Assembly (NCBI RefSeq): GCF_014652915.1
Contig: NZ_BMZS01000009.1
Coordinates: forward strand, 62,001-126,000
From: Thalassobaculum fulvum
GTDB lineage: Bacteria > Pseudomonadota > Alphaproteobacteria > Thalassobaculales > Thalassobaculaceae
Direction: 5' to 3'
DNA length: 64,000 nucleotides
Part shown: positions 18,160 to 26,947 of the stretch, piece by piece
How the letters are laid out: each line of letters opens with the position of its first letter
How positions within the stretch are numbered: the first letter of the stretch is position 1
The notes under the pieces: generated by a model
What the model was told of the DNA's origin: nothing
Seen by the model: only the letters and a program-made list of their open reading frames with translations
The model's database searches: none
Made by a program: the position numbers and the translations under genes

Positions 18160-20082
18160 ATGCCTGCCATCACGCTTCCCGACGGTTCCGTCCGTTCCTA
18201 CGACAAGCCGGTGACGCCGGCCCAAGTCGCCGCCGACATCGGCCCCGGCCTCGCCAAGGCGGCGTTCGTCGCCAAGGTCGACGGCAGGTTCGTCGACCTC
18301 AACACGACGATCGAGAACGACGCCCAGCTCGCGCTGGTCACCCGCAAGGACGAGGCGGCGCTCGAGCATATCCGCCACGACTGCGCCCACGTGCTGGCCG
18401 AGGCGGTGCTGGAGCTGTACCCGGAGACCCAGGTCACGATCGGCCCGTCGATCGAGAACGGCTTCTACTACGACTTCTACCGCGAGCAGCCGTTCACCCC
18501 GGACGACCTGGTCGCCATCGAGAAGCGGATGCACGACATCGTCGACCGCGACGAGGCGATCACGCGCGAGGAATGGACGCGCGACGAGGCGGTGCTGCAC
18601 TACAAGAAGACCCACGAGCCGTTCAAGGTCGAGCTGGCCGAGGCGATCCCCGAGGGCGAGATCATCAGCTTCTACCGCCAGGGCGAGTTCCTCGACCTGT
18701 GCCGCGGCCCGCACGGCCCGTCGACCAAGTCGGTTGGCCACGCCTTCAAGCTGATGAAGGTGGCCGGCGCCTATTGGCGGGGCGACAGCAGCAAGCCGAT
18801 GCTGCAGCGGATCTACGGGACGGCGTTCGCCGAGCAGAAGCAGCTCGACGCCTACCTGCACATGCTGGAGGAGGCCGAGAAGCGCGACCACCGGCGCCTG
18901 GGGCGCGAGCTCGACCTGTTCCACATCCAGGAGGAGGCGGTCGGCTCGGTGTTCTGGCACCCCAAGGGCTGGACGCTGTATCGCATCATCGAGACCTACA
19001 TCCGCGGCCGGCTCGAGGACGGCGGATACAAGGAGATCAAGACCCCGCAGCTAATCGACCGGTCGCTGTGGGAGGCCTCGGGCCATTGGGAGAAGTTCCG
19101 CGAGAACATGTTCACGGCCAATGCCGAGGACGACCGCGTGCTGGCCCTGAAGCCGATGAACTGCCCCGGCCACGTCCAGGTCTACAAGCAGGGCCTGAAG
19201 TCGTACCGCGACCTGCCGCTGCGCCTCGCCGAGTTCGGCTCGTGCCACCGCAACGAGCCGTCGGGCGCGCTGCACGGCATCATGCGGGTGCGCGCCTTCA
19301 CCCAGGACGACGCCCACATCTTCTGCACCGAAGACCAGATCACCGCCGAGAGCATCCGGTTCTGCGACCTGCTGAAGAGCGTCTACAAGGACTTCGGCTT
19401 CGAGGACATCCGCATCAAGTTCTCGGATCGCCCGGCGGTACGGGCCGGCGAGGACGCGGTGTGGGACCGGGCCGAGGGCGCCCTGCGGGCGGCCTGCGAC
19501 GCCGCCGGCCTCGAGACCACGCTGAACCCGGGCGAAGGCGCGTTCTACGGCCCGAAGCTGGAGTTCGTGCTGCGCGACGCCATCGGCCGCGACTGGCAGT
19601 GCGGTACCCTGCAGGTCGACTTCGTGCTGCCGGAGCGGCTCGACGCCGAGTATGTCGGCGAGGACGGCGCCCGCCACCGGCCGGTCATGCTGCACCGGGC
19701 GATCTTCGGCTCGATGGAGCGCTGGCTCGGCATCCTGATCGAGCAGTATTCCGGCCGGTTCCCGCTCTGGCTTTCGCCGGTGCAGGTCGTCGTCGCCACC
19801 ATCACCAACGACGCCGACGACTATGCCGCCGAAGTCGCCGCGGTCTGCAAGGCGGCCGGGTTGCGCGTGGCGATGGACCGCCGCAACGAAAAGATCAATT
19901 ATAAGGTACGCGAGCATTCCGAGGCCAAGGTGCCGGCGATCCTGGTGGTAGGCGCGCGCGAGGCCGAGGGCCGCAGCGTCGCCCTGCGTCGTCTCGGCGG
20001 CCAGGCGCAGGAAGTGCTTGCACTGGACGAAGCGGTTAATAGACTTAAATCCGAGGCTACTCCGCCCAGCGGACAGTCGTGA
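18160..20082 (+). CDS. thrS: Threonine--tRNA ligase
   Basis: Charges tRNA-Thr. The 640-residue class II synthetase has the expected order: TGS domain (~1-62), editing/SAD domain (~70-225) with the HxxxH metal motif in [14 protein letters not shown], catalytic core (~240-535) with the zinc-site MNCPGH and [18 protein letters not shown] (motif 2), motif 3 in [20 protein letters not shown], and the anticodon-binding domain (~540-640). Full length, nothing missing. infC follows 21 bases later, as in many bacteria. Confidence 0.98.
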   Translation: MPAITLPDGSVRSYDKPVTPAQVAADIGPGLAKAAFVAKVDGRFVDLNTTIENDAQLALVTRKDEAALEHIRHDCAHVLAEAVLELYPETQVTIGPSIENGFYYDFYREQPFTPDDLVAIEKRMHDIVDRDEAITREEWTRDEAVLHYKKTHEPFKVELAEAIPEGEIISFYRQGEFLDLCRGPHGPSTKSVGHAFKLMKVAGAYWRGDSSKPMLQRIYGTAFAEQKQLDAYLHMLEEAEKRDHRRLGRELDLFHIQEEAVGSVFWHPKGWTLYRIIETYIRGRLEDGGYKEIKTPQLIDRSLWEASGHWEKFRENMFTANAEDDRVLALKPMNCPGHVQVYKQGLKSYRDLPLRLAEFGSCHRNEPSGALHGIMRVRAFTQDDAHIFCTEDQITAESIRFCDLLKSVYKDFGFEDIRIKFSDRPAVRAGEDAVWDRAEGALRAACDAAGLETTLNPGEGAFYGPKLEFVLRDAIGRDWQCGTLQVDFVLPERLDAEYVGEDGARHRPVMLHRAIFGSMERWLGILIEQYSGRFPLWLSPVQVVVATITNDADDYAAEVAAVCKAAGLRVAMDRRNEKINYKVREHSEAKVPAILVVGAREAEGRSVALRRLGGQAQEVLALDEAVNRLKSEATPPSGQS

Positions 20083-20103
20083 CCATCAGAAGGAGATGAC
20101 CCC

Positions 20104-20643
20104 ATAGCTAGACCACCCTTCAACGCCGCGCCGCCTGCCAAGGACGGCCCGCGCGTCAACCGCGAGATCAACGTGCGCACCGTGCGGTGCGTCGGCCCCG
20201 ATGGCGACATGCTCGGCGTGCTGAGCCTTCACGAGGCGCTGGCACGCGCCGAGGAGTACGGCCTCGACCTGGTCGAGGTGTCGCCGAACGCCGACCCGCC
20301 GGTCTGCAAGATCCTCGATTTCGGGAAGTTCAAGTACGAGGCCCAGAAGAAGAAGAACGAGGCCAAGAAGAAGCAGAAGGTCATCGAGGTCAAAGAGATC
20401 AAGATGCGCCCGAACATCGACGATCACGACTACCAGACCAAGATGCGCGCCGTGAACCGGTTCCTCGAGGACGGCGACAAGGTCAAGCTGACCATGCGCT
20501 TCCGGGGCCGCGAGATGGCGCACCAGGAGATCGGTCTCAACGTGCTGAAGCGCGTGCAGGACGAACTGGCCGAGGTGGCCAAGGTCGAGTCCTACCCGAA
20601 GCTGGAAGGCCGCCAGATGATCATGGTGGTGGCCCCGCGCTGA
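20104..20643 (+). CDS. infC: Translation initiation factor IF-3 (ATA start)
   Basis: Binds the 30S subunit and checks start-codon pairing. The 179-residue product begins (M)[21 protein letters not shown], the standard alphaproteobacterial N-terminus, only if translation starts at ATA 20104. AAGGAG at 20090-20095 is eight bases upstream, ideal spacing. The nearest in-frame ATG is at 20173, which would delete 23 conserved residues. The out-of-frame ATG at 20096 stops at once. The rest ([38 protein letters not shown]) is typical IF3. A rare start fits autoregulation, since IF3 rejects non-standard codons. No rpmI-rplT follows. Confidence 0.93.
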   Translation: MARPPFNAAPPAKDGPRVNREINVRTVRCVGPDGDMLGVLSLHEALARAEEYGLDLVEVSPNADPPVCKILDFGKFKYEAQKKKNEAKKKQKVIEVKEIKMRPNIDDHDYQTKMRAVNRFLEDGDKVKLTMRFRGREMAHQEIGLNVLKRVQDELAEVAKVESYPKLEGRQMIMVVAPR

Positions 20644-20670
20644 CGCGCGGCCCCGCTCTACCCGTTCGCA

Positions 20671-20700
20671 ACGGCCCGGGGCACCCGCCCCGGGCCGTTT
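20671..20700 (+). terminator. Intrinsic terminator after infC
   Basis: Thirty bases after the infC stop there is a 12-bp perfect hairpin: ACGGCCCGGGGC (20671-20682) pairs with 20687-20698 around the loop ACCC. It is followed by a T-rich run (TTTGTCGTTT). This ends the thrS-infC transcript. Confidence 0.8.
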
Positions 20701-20715
20701 GTCGTTTCCAATGCA

Positions 20716-20814
20716 CCCTCATCCCGGACGGATGCGCGCCAGCGCGGCCGATCCGGGACCTACCAATCGGACCGGGTAGGTCCCGGATCGCGTCAGGCGC
20801 GTCCGGGATGAGGG
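20716..20814. repeat. Nested palindromic element, copy 2
   Basis: Two nested perfect inverted repeats lie between infC and the acyltransferase gene. The outer arms are CCCTCATCCCGGAC (20716-20729) and its complement (20801-20814). The inner 16-bp arms are 20749-20764 and 20775-20790 with a 10-base loop. It resembles the other dispersed elements in size and in the CCGGA-containing arms. As RNA or single-stranded DNA it would fold very strongly. Confidence 0.75.
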
Positions 20815-20844
20815 AGGTTGGTGGAGCTGCACGTTGCGCCGTAC

Positions 20845-21864
20845 TCAGAACCACGTGCCGGTCAGCGTCACCGGCGCGACCCCCAGGCCGAGCTTGAAGC
20901 GGGTGACGCCCGGCATCGAGGCGTCGAGGCCGCCGAGGTCGAGCCAGCGCACACCGGCGGCCGCCAGGCGCACGACGCCCTCCCAGACCAGCCGGTTGTG
21001 GGCGTGGGCGGCGCGGCCGTCCGGGCCGGTCCAGGCGAGGTGGTAGGTGGCGGCGTCGCCGTGGCGCAGGAACAGCACGCCGGCGACCGGCTCGGAGCCG
21101 CGCTCGGCGCGCAGCACCAGCACGTCCTGCGGGTTCGGCGCCAGCACCGCCAGGGCCGCCGCGAAGGTGCCGGTCGGCCCGCCGAAGCGGCGTCGGCGGC
21201 GGTGCTCGTCGTGGCGCTCGACCAGCCAGCCGAGGGCCGCGCCGCCGTGCGAGTCGCGAATCCGCAGCCGCTCCCTCTCGGCCCGCACGAGCTGGTTGCG
21301 CCAGTTCTGCCGCAGCCCGGCGCGCAGCGCGTCGGGGCCGGGCGACAGGTCGAGCCAGGCGGTGGTGTAGCCGGTCACCGTGCGGTGCATGCCGAGCCCG
21401 CGCATCAGCCGGTCGGCCCCGGGGCCGTCGGCCAGCTCCGGCGTCCAGAACAGCGCGTTCGCGCGGGCCAGCGGCCAGCGGTCGCGGATCAGCCGGAAGA
21501 CCGCGTCCCGGACCGCCGGGTCCGGCTCGGGATCGAGGAACAGCGGCCCGCGCACGAGCTTGACCAGCCGGACCGTGCCGGCGACCGACCAGACCATCGC
21601 CTGCACCAGGGCGACGGTGCGGCCGCCGCTGCGGAAGACCCCGCGAACCGGCCGGTAGGGCGAGCCGGCGGCGATCGCCTCGCCATAGGTCCAGCTCTGC
21701 TCGAGCGGCACGCGGCCGGCCGCGGTCAGCAGCTTCGTCCAGTCGCGCTCGGTCGCGCCGCCCCAGACGCTCTCGACGCCGTCCAGGGAGGGGCCCGGCA
21801 TCCCCTTGCCGGCGCCGGCCTTCGGATCCGCTCCGCGCCGCCGCTGCTGCCGCCGTTGTGCCAT
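20845..21864 (-). CDS. GNAT/FemAB-like acyltransferase
   Basis: A 339-residue protein with two GNAT-like halves as in FemAB/CelD-type aminoacyl or acyl transferases. The middle has LRAGLRQNWRNQLVRAERERLRI, with Asn/Arg-rich spacing common in this group. The C-terminal half has VAGVLFLRHGDAATYHLAWTG and WLDLGGLDASMPGVTRFKLGLG, typical of the FemAB C-terminal strand. The basic N-terminal ~20 residues are low complexity. Acceptor unknown; cell-envelope peptide or polysaccharide modification is plausible. Confidence 0.75.
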   Translation of the reverse strand: MAQRRQQRRRGADPKAGAGKGMPGPSLDGVESVWGGATERDWTKLLTAAGRVPLEQSWTYGEAIAAGSPYRPVRGVFRSGGRTVALVQAMVWSVAGTVRLVKLVRGPLFLDPEPDPAVRDAVFRLIRDRWPLARANALFWTPELADGPGADRLMRGLGMHRTVTGYTTAWLDLSPGPDALRAGLRQNWRNQLVRAERERLRIRDSHGGAALGWLVERHDEHRRRRRFGGPTGTFAAALAVLAPNPQDVLVLRAERGSEPVAGVLFLRHGDAATYHLAWTGPDGRAAHAHNRLVWEGVVRLAAAGVRWLDLGGLDASMPGVTRFKLGLGVAPVTLTGTWF

Positions 21865-21905
21865 CCGTGTTCCCCGCCCGCTTGCGAGCGGGTAGTCTCC
21901 CGTCC

Positions 21906-22112
21906 GTGATCAGCCTGTTCAAGAAGCCCGTGCGCGTCCACGGCCACGCGATCCCGTCCCGCCGCTATACCGGCTGGGCGCTGCTCTACGTGCTGCTGTT
22001 CGTGGCGCTGCCGATCACCGCCCTGATGCTGCTGCTCGACCTGCTGGGCTGGGCGGTCACGGTAAAGCTGCTCGGCGCCTCGTGCTACGGCGTCGGCTGC
22101 CTGCTCGGCTGA
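21906..22112 (+). CDS. Small membrane protein
   Basis: A 68-residue protein starting at GTG 21906, with a basic N-terminus (KKPVRVHGHAIPSRRYTG) and two hydrophobic stretches (about residues 24-46 and 47-66). The start is 41 bases from the divergent acyltransferase start. No family is recognised. A GTG 21906 start is preferred over the longer frame that would overlap the divergent gene. Confidence 0.55.
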   Translation: MISLFKKPVRVHGHAIPSRRYTGWALLYVLLFVALPITALMLLLDLLGWAVTVKLLGASCYGVGCLLG

Positions 22113-22121
22113 GAGCAGGAC

Positions 22122-23039
22122 CTACGCGCCGTCCTTCTCCGGCGGCAGCTCGATGCCGGTCAGCTTCTGGAACACCTTGATGACCGCCGAATCGTCCTGC
22201 CGCCCGAGGCCGGCCGCCGAGGCCGCCAGGAACTGCTGGTGCGCGGTGGCGGTCAGCGGCAGCGGGAAGGTGTGCCCCCTGCCGGTCTCCAGCACGATGC
22301 CGAGGTCCTTCACGAAGATGTCGACCGCGCTCTTCGGTGCGTAGTCGCCGTCGAGGATGTGCGGCACCCGGTTGTTGAACATCCACGACGCGCCGGCCGA
22401 GTTCGAGATCACCTCGAACAGGGTGCTCGGGTCGACCCCGGCGCGGATGCCGAGGGCCATCGCCTCGGCCGAGGCGGCGATGTGGACGCCGGCCAGCAGC
22501 TGGTTGATGGTCTTCACGGTCGAGCCGGTCCCGTGCTTCGGGCCGAGCCGGTAGACCTTGCCGGCGATCGCGTCGAGCACGTCCTGGGCCAGCAGGAACG
22601 CTTCGTCCGGACCCGAGGCCATGATCGACAGGTTGCCGGATTCCGCGCCGACGACGCCGCCGGACACCGGGGCGTCGATCATGTGGATGCGGTGCTCCGA
22701 CAGCAGGAACCCGGTCTCGACCGCGAAGCTGGCCGGTACCGTGGCGCTGGCGATCACCACCGAGCCCTCGTGCAGGGTGCCGGCGGCGCCGGCCTCGCCG
22801 AACAGCACGGTGCGAACCTGGTCGGCGGTGGCCACCAGGACGATCGCGACGTCGACCTCGCGGCCGAGTGCGGCCGGGCTGGAGGCCGCGCGGCCGCCGG
22901 CCTCCTCGAGTTCCAGGATCGCGGAATCGCGGACGTCGAAGCCCCAGGTCTCGAAACCCGCGCGGCACAGGGATCGTGCCACGCCGATGCCCATCGAACC
23001 GAGCCCGATGACCCCGACGGTGGTCTTGGAAGCGGCCAT
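22122..23039 (-). CDS. NAD(P)-dependent beta-hydroxyacid dehydrogenase (L-threonate dehydrogenase-like)
   Basis: A 305-residue 3-hydroxyisobutyrate dehydrogenase-family enzyme. The N-terminal Rossmann motif is GVIGLGSMGIGVA. The substrate-binding signature is DAPVSGGVVGAESG, and the catalytic Lys is in GSTVKTINQLLAGVH. The sequence leans toward the L-threonate/ltnD branch, but the usual partners (otnK, otnC) are not here, so the substrate is open. It lies 26 bases downstream of a TauE-type exporter gene on the same strand. Confidence 0.88.
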   Translation of the reverse strand: MAASKTTVGVIGLGSMGIGVARSLCRAGFETWGFDVRDSAILELEEAGGRAASSPAALGREVDVAIVLVATADQVRTVLFGEAGAAGTLHEGSVVIASATVPASFAVETGFLLSEHRIHMIDAPVSGGVVGAESGNLSIMASGPDEAFLLAQDVLDAIAGKVYRLGPKHGTGSTVKTINQLLAGVHIAASAEAMALGIRAGVDPSTLFEVISNSAGASWMFNNRVPHILDGDYAPKSAVDIFVKDLGIVLETGRGHTFPLPLTATAHQQFLAASAAGLGRQDDSAVIKVFQKLTGIELPPEKDGA

Positions 23040-23065
23040 GATCTGTTCTCCGATCCGACGATGGT

Positions 23066-23896
23066 TCAGCCCATCAGCTTGATGAACATACGCACGGACG
23101 TGACCGCGAGGAACAGGGCAAACGCTCGGCGCAGCCAGATCCGCGGCAGGGCATGCGCCAGCTTGGCGCCGACCGGGGCCATCAGCACCGACATCGGGAA
23201 GATCAGGATGAAGCCGACCAGGTTGACGTAGCCGATCGACAGCGGCGGCACGTCGTCGACCGACAGGCCGGCGGCCATGAAGCCGATGGCGCCCGGGAGC
23301 CCGATCGCCAGGCCGAGCGCCGAGGCGGTCCCGACCGCCCGGTGGATCGGGAAGTTGAAGGCCGACAGCACCGGCACCGACAGGGTGCCGCCGCCGATCC
23401 CCATCATCACCGAGAAGGTGCCGATCACGAAGCCGAGCAGGCCCGACTTGAACCGGTTGACCGGCAGCGCGTCGGCCACCCGCAGGCCGTTCGGTGTCGC
23501 CATGTTGAGGGCGACCAGGGCGGCCACCACGGCGAACACCGCGGTCAGGACCGAGCCCTTCACGAAGCCGGAGATGCCGGCGCCGAGGACCGCTCCCAGG
23601 AACGCCGCCACCGCCCACACCTTCAGCAGCTCGACGTCGACCGAGCCGCGCTTGAAGTGCGCGCGCATCGAGGCGATCGAGGTCGGGATGATGGTGGCGA
23701 GCGAGGTCCCGACGGCGACGTGCATGGCCGACTGCGGCGCCAGTTCCAGCACGCCGAACAGGTAGAACAGCACCGGCACGATGACGATGCCGCCGCCGAC
23801 CCCCAGCAGCCCCGCCAGGGTTCCGGCCACCCCGCCGGTGAACAGCAGGGCGATCACTTTCGGCAGCAGGTCGATCAGGTCGACGTCGTAGGGCAT
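23066..23896 (-). CDS. Sulfite exporter TauE/SafE family protein
   Basis: A 276-residue inner-membrane protein with eight or so hydrophobic segments in two repeated halves. Each half opens with a glycine-rich loop: GLLGVGGGIVIVPVL near residue 30 and MMGIGGGTLSVPVL near residue 165, the hallmark of the TauE/SafE/YfcA family. It exports organic or inorganic sulfur anions, or other small carboxylates. It probably forms an operon with the dehydrogenase after it. The substrate could be linked to that enzyme. Confidence 0.9.
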   Translation of the reverse strand: MPYDVDLIDLLPKVIALLFTGGVAGTLAGLLGVGGGIVIVPVLFYLFGVLELAPQSAMHVAVGTSLATIIPTSIASMRAHFKRGSVDVELLKVWAVAAFLGAVLGAGISGFVKGSVLTAVFAVVAALVALNMATPNGLRVADALPVNRFKSGLLGFVIGTFSVMMGIGGGTLSVPVLSAFNFPIHRAVGTASALGLAIGLPGAIGFMAAGLSVDDVPPLSIGYVNLVGFILIFPMSVLMAPVGAKLAHALPRIWLRRAFALFLAVTSVRMFIKLMG

Positions 23897-24042
23897 CGCA
23901 ACGGGTCTCCAGGACAATCGGTGCCCGTTCCTATCCTCACCGATGGCGATTTGGAAGCACACGCCGGCCGCATTGGTGTGGTGCAGTATGGCGAGCGATC
24001 CATGCGGCTGCCCAGGCGGCGGCCAGGTTCGGGAGGAACGCC

Positions 24043-24714
24043 ATGCCGGCCTCGTTCGACCAGTTGTACGCTCGCGCCGCCGAACGCCACGGCGGGACGC
24101 AGGCCGTCGAGAGCCAGTTGCCGGTGCCGAAGTCGCGCGAGACCCTGGCGGCGATCCCGGACGACCGCTGGCTGTCCGAAATGACCCGGCGGGTGTTCCA
24201 GGCCGGCTTCAACTGGAGCGTCGTCGACACCAAGTGGCCGGGTTTCGAGGCGGCGTTCGAGGGCTTCGAGGTGCATCGCTGCGCGATGCTGAGCGACGAC
24301 GACATCGACCGCCTGCTGTCCGATCCGCGGGTGGTGCGCAACGGGGCCAAGATCCGCTCGGTGCGGGAGAATGCGGCGTTCCTGATCGAGCTCGCCGCGG
24401 CCCACGGCTCGGCCGGGCGGGTGTTCGCCGACTGGCCGTCGGAGAACTTCGCCGGGCTGCTCGAGCTGCTGAAGGCCCGGGGCTCGCGGCTCGGCGGCCT
24501 GGCCGGTGCGCTGTCGCTGCGCAGCCTGGGCAAGGATTCCTACCTGCTGTCCGGCGACGTGGTGGTGGCGCTCAAGCGCGAAGGCGTGATCGACGGCCCG
24601 CCGGGCTCCAAGCGGGCCATGGCCGCGATCCAGTCGGCGTTCAACGCCTGGATGGCCGAGAGCGGCCGCGGCCTGTCGCAGATCAGCAAGGTGCTGGCGC
24701 TGAGCGCGGGCTGA
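24043..24714 (+). CDS. tag: DNA-3-methyladenine glycosylase I
   Basis: A 223-residue HhH-superfamily base-excision enzyme that removes 3-methyladenine from DNA. It has the Tag-type segments MTRRVFQAGFNWSVVDTKWPGFEAAFEGF and NGAKIRSVRENAAFL. The zinc ligands usual in E. coli Tag are not obvious, so it is a member of the related YfjP/YcaO-less Tag-like group. GGGAGGAA precedes ATG 24043. Confidence 0.85.
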   Translation: MPASFDQLYARAAERHGGTQAVESQLPVPKSRETLAAIPDDRWLSEMTRRVFQAGFNWSVVDTKWPGFEAAFEGFEVHRCAMLSDDDIDRLLSDPRVVRNGAKIRSVRENAAFLIELAAAHGSAGRVFADWPSENFAGLLELLKARGSRLGGLAGALSLRSLGKDSYLLSGDVVVALKREGVIDGPPGSKRAMAAIQSAFNAWMAESGRGLSQISKVLALSAG

Positions 24715-24718
24715 TGCC

Positions 24719-25477
24719 TCAGGCCAGCCCGCCGTTGACGTGGACGACCTGGCCGGTGACGTAGCCGGCGTCGCGCGACAGCAGGAAGCCGATCGCCGCC
24801 GCCACCTCGTCGGAGGTGCCCATCCGGCCCATCGGGATGCCCGCCGTCACCTGGGCCCGCAGTTCCGGCGTCACCGCGGCGTGGGTGCCCGGGTCCTTCT
24901 GGATGAAGCCGGGGGCCACCGCGTTGACCGTCACCCCGTCGGGCGCCAACTCGAAGGCCAGGGCCCGGACGTGGCTCTCCAGCGCCGCCTTGGCGCCGGC
25001 GGTGGTGGCGAAGGTCATGACGCCGGGGCGGAACACGTGCGGGCCGAACGCCGAGACCGCGACCAGCCGGCCGGCCGGCGACGCCTTCAGGTGCGGGGCC
25101 GCCGCCTGGGCCAGTGCCACGAAGCTGCGGGCGATGCCGTCATAGGCGGCCTCGACCTTCGCCGGGTCGGCCTGCAGCAGCGGCGTGCGGTCGGCCCAGC
25201 CGGCGTTCGCCACGACGCCGTCGAGGCCGCCGAACGCCTCGACGGCCCGCGCCACCAGGGCGGCCGGCAGGGCGGGGTCGGCGAGGTCGCCGGTCATGGT
25301 CTCGGCCCGGCCGCCGGCGGCCCGCACCGCCGCGGCGACCGCGGCCAGCCCGTCGGCGTTCCGGCGGGTGTGCAGCAGGGCGTGCAGGCCGGGCCCGGCG
25401 AGCCGGCGGACCAGGGCGGCCCCGATGCCGCTGGCGGCGCCGGTGACGAGCAGGCGGAAGGGGAGTGTGTCGGTCAT
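24719..25477 (-). CDS. SDR family protein lacking the catalytic tyrosine
   Basis: A 252-residue short-chain dehydrogenase-fold protein. The cofactor motif TGAASGIG, the NAG motif (VVANAG), the Asn/Asp spacing and C-terminal GYVTGQVVHVNGG are normal. The catalytic YxxxK is replaced: the segment reads FATTAGAKAALE, placing Thr where Tyr should be while keeping Lys. It may be non-reducing, use a different mechanism, or be regulatory. It converges on tag with a four-base gap. Confidence 0.88.
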   Translation of the reverse strand: MTDTLPFRLLVTGAASGIGAALVRRLAGPGLHALLHTRRNADGLAAVAAAVRAAGGRAETMTGDLADPALPAALVARAVEAFGGLDGVVANAGWADRTPLLQADPAKVEAAYDGIARSFVALAQAAAPHLKASPAGRLVAVSAFGPHVFRPGVMTFATTAGAKAALESHVRALAFELAPDGVTVNAVAPGFIQKDPGTHAAVTPELRAQVTAGIPMGRMGTSDEVAAAIGFLLSRDAGYVTGQVVHVNGGLA

Positions 25478-25542
25478 GCGGCGATCATTGCGGCGTCGCC
25501 GGCAAAGCGCCAGCACGAGTTGGCGGGGGTGGAGCGGCGGGG

Positions 25543-25656
25543 TGGATTCCGGAGTCGTCCGCTACGCGACCGCTCCGGAATGACGAAGGAAAGAGGGCAA
25601 GCACGGATCCCCTCTTTGTCGTCACTCCGGAGCCGCGCAGCGGACTCCGGAATCCA
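25543..25656. repeat. Dispersed palindromic element, copy 3
   Basis: Between the divergent SDR gene start and the end of the BtuF-like gene lies a long inverted repeat. Outer arms TGGATTCCGGAGTC (25543-25556) and its complement (25643-25656) are perfect. Inner arms run from 25572-25597 and 25610-25633 with mismatches. The shared core CCGGAATGACGA matches copy 1 at 16679-16767. The 182-base gap holds nothing else. Confidence 0.75.
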
Positions 25657-25659
25657 GTC

Positions 25660-26598
25660 CTATGCCTCTGCCGCCAGCGGTTCCCAGGCCGAGCCGCGGT
25701 AGCCGGCGTTGAACAGGTCGGGGTGCAGGATCTCGGCGAGGATCTCGACCGAGCTGACCAGTCGCGGGCCCGGCCGGTTGAAGTAGGCGTTGCCGTCGAC
25801 CGCCCACACCCGGCCTTCCCTGACGGCCCGGGTCTTCGCCAGCGTCGGACGCTCCACGAACACCCGGCCCTCGGCCATGGTGCGTGGCAGGTCGAAGCCG
25901 CACGGCATCAGCACCATGGCGTCGGCCCCGGACCCGGCGATCTTGGCGAGCGTGGTCGGCACCGCGTGGTCGCCGCTGTCGGCCAGCACCGGCCGGCCGC
26001 CGGCCGCGGTCACCAGGTCCGGGACCCAGTTGCCGGCGATCATCGGCGGGTCGAGCCATTCCACGCAGGCGACCCGCGGCCGCTCGCGCTCGCCGCTCAG
26101 GCGCTCGGAGATGATCCCGACCCGCTCGCGGGCATGCTCCGACAGCTCTCGCCCGGCCCAGCCGAGGTCGAGGGCGTCGCCGACCATGGCAAAGCTGTTC
26201 CACACTTCGGTCAGCGTCGCCGGGGCGAGCGAGACGACGGTCGGCGCCGTCCCGGTCCACTCGGCGAGTGCGGCCGCCAGATCCTGCTCGGTGACCGCGC
26301 AGGCCTCGCACTGGTGCTGGGTGAGGATGATGTCGGGGCGGACGGCGCGTAGGCGCTCGGCGTCGACCTCGAACACCGAGAGCGCCTTGCCGATCAGCTT
26401 GGCGACGTCGCGGTGGATGGCGCGCGACGGCTTGGCCGGGTCGACGCGGGCGCGGGTCAGCACCGGCGCCGCCTCGGCCTCCGGCGGGAAGTCGCATTCG
26501 TGGCTGCGCCCGACCAGCCGGCCGGCCAGGCCGAGGGCAGCGACGATCTCGGTCGCGCTCGGCAGCAGCGACACGATCCGGGGCGCGTGCTCGGTCAT
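25660..26598 (-). CDS. Cobalamin-binding (BtuF-like) protein without signal peptide
   Basis: A 312-residue periplasmic-binding-protein-fold (class III) protein of the cobalamin-binding/BtuF-like group: RIVSLLPSATEIVAALGLAGRLVGRSHECD, then RPDIILTQHQCEACA. No signal peptide or lipobox is present, so it would stay in the cytoplasm unless the start is wrong. No ABC permease or ATPase gene is adjacent. It is the third gene of a minus-strand run after the GT2 and LpxB-N genes (31-base gap). B12 genes cobU and cobD lie elsewhere in the window. Confidence 0.8.
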   Translation of the reverse strand: MTEHAPRIVSLLPSATEIVAALGLAGRLVGRSHECDFPPEAEAAPVLTRARVDPAKPSRAIHRDVAKLIGKALSVFEVDAERLRAVRPDIILTQHQCEACAVTEQDLAAALAEWTGTAPTVVSLAPATLTEVWNSFAMVGDALDLGWAGRELSEHARERVGIISERLSGERERPRVACVEWLDPPMIAGNWVPDLVTAAGGRPVLADSGDHAVPTTLAKIAGSGADAMVLMPCGFDLPRTMAEGRVFVERPTLAKTRAVREGRVWAVDGNAYFNRPGPRLVSSVEILAEILHPDLFNAGYRGSAWEPLAAEA

Positions 26599-26629
26599 CG
26601 CTGGTTCCCCGAAGCCGTGCCGCCGGCGG

Positions 26630-26941
26630 TCATGAGGCCTGCACCCCCGCCGCCTGTTCGCGGCGCTCGCGGTAGATGAGCCAGAGGTTGCGGCTGTAGA
26701 TGAACAGCCCGGTTCCCTGGCCGAGGATGAACACCGGATCCTGGCGCCACAGCGCGTAGACGAACAGCGTGGCGCCGCCGGCCAGCGAGAAGTACCAGAA
26801 CGCGATCGGGATCACGCTCTTGCGGCTGATCTCGCTCTTCAGCCACTGGACCAGGAAGCGCATGGTGAACATGGCCTGCCCGGCGAAGCCGACGACCAGC
26901 ATGATCGTCTCCTCGATGGACAGGTTGCGGAACATCTCCAC
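26630..26941 (-). CDS. Lipid-A-disaccharide synthase N-terminal domain protein
   Basis: A 103-residue membrane protein of the LABN family. It has three membrane segments (about 13-32, 44-63 and 70-87) with the typical FAGQAMFTMRFLVQWLKSE and GLFIYSRNLWLIYR. The LABN domain is a stand-alone relative of a segment found in some LpxB proteins and may help move glycolipids. It starts six bases after the glycosyltransferase 2 gene, pointing to a shared job in lipid glycosylation. GTG 26941 is used; ATG 26935 is also possible. Confidence 0.85.
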   Translation of the reverse strand: MEMFRNLSIEETIMLVVGFAGQAMFTMRFLVQWLKSEISRKSVIPIAFWYFSLAGGATLFVYALWRQDPVFILGQGTGLFIYSRNLWLIYRERREQAAGVQAS

Positions 26942-26947
26942 GGTCGA

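Noticed and set aside
17883-18173. Possible small minus-strand gene upstream of thrS
   Set aside because: Composition is Arg/Ala/Ser-rich, it has no ribosome binding site and it overlaps both neighbours' start regions.
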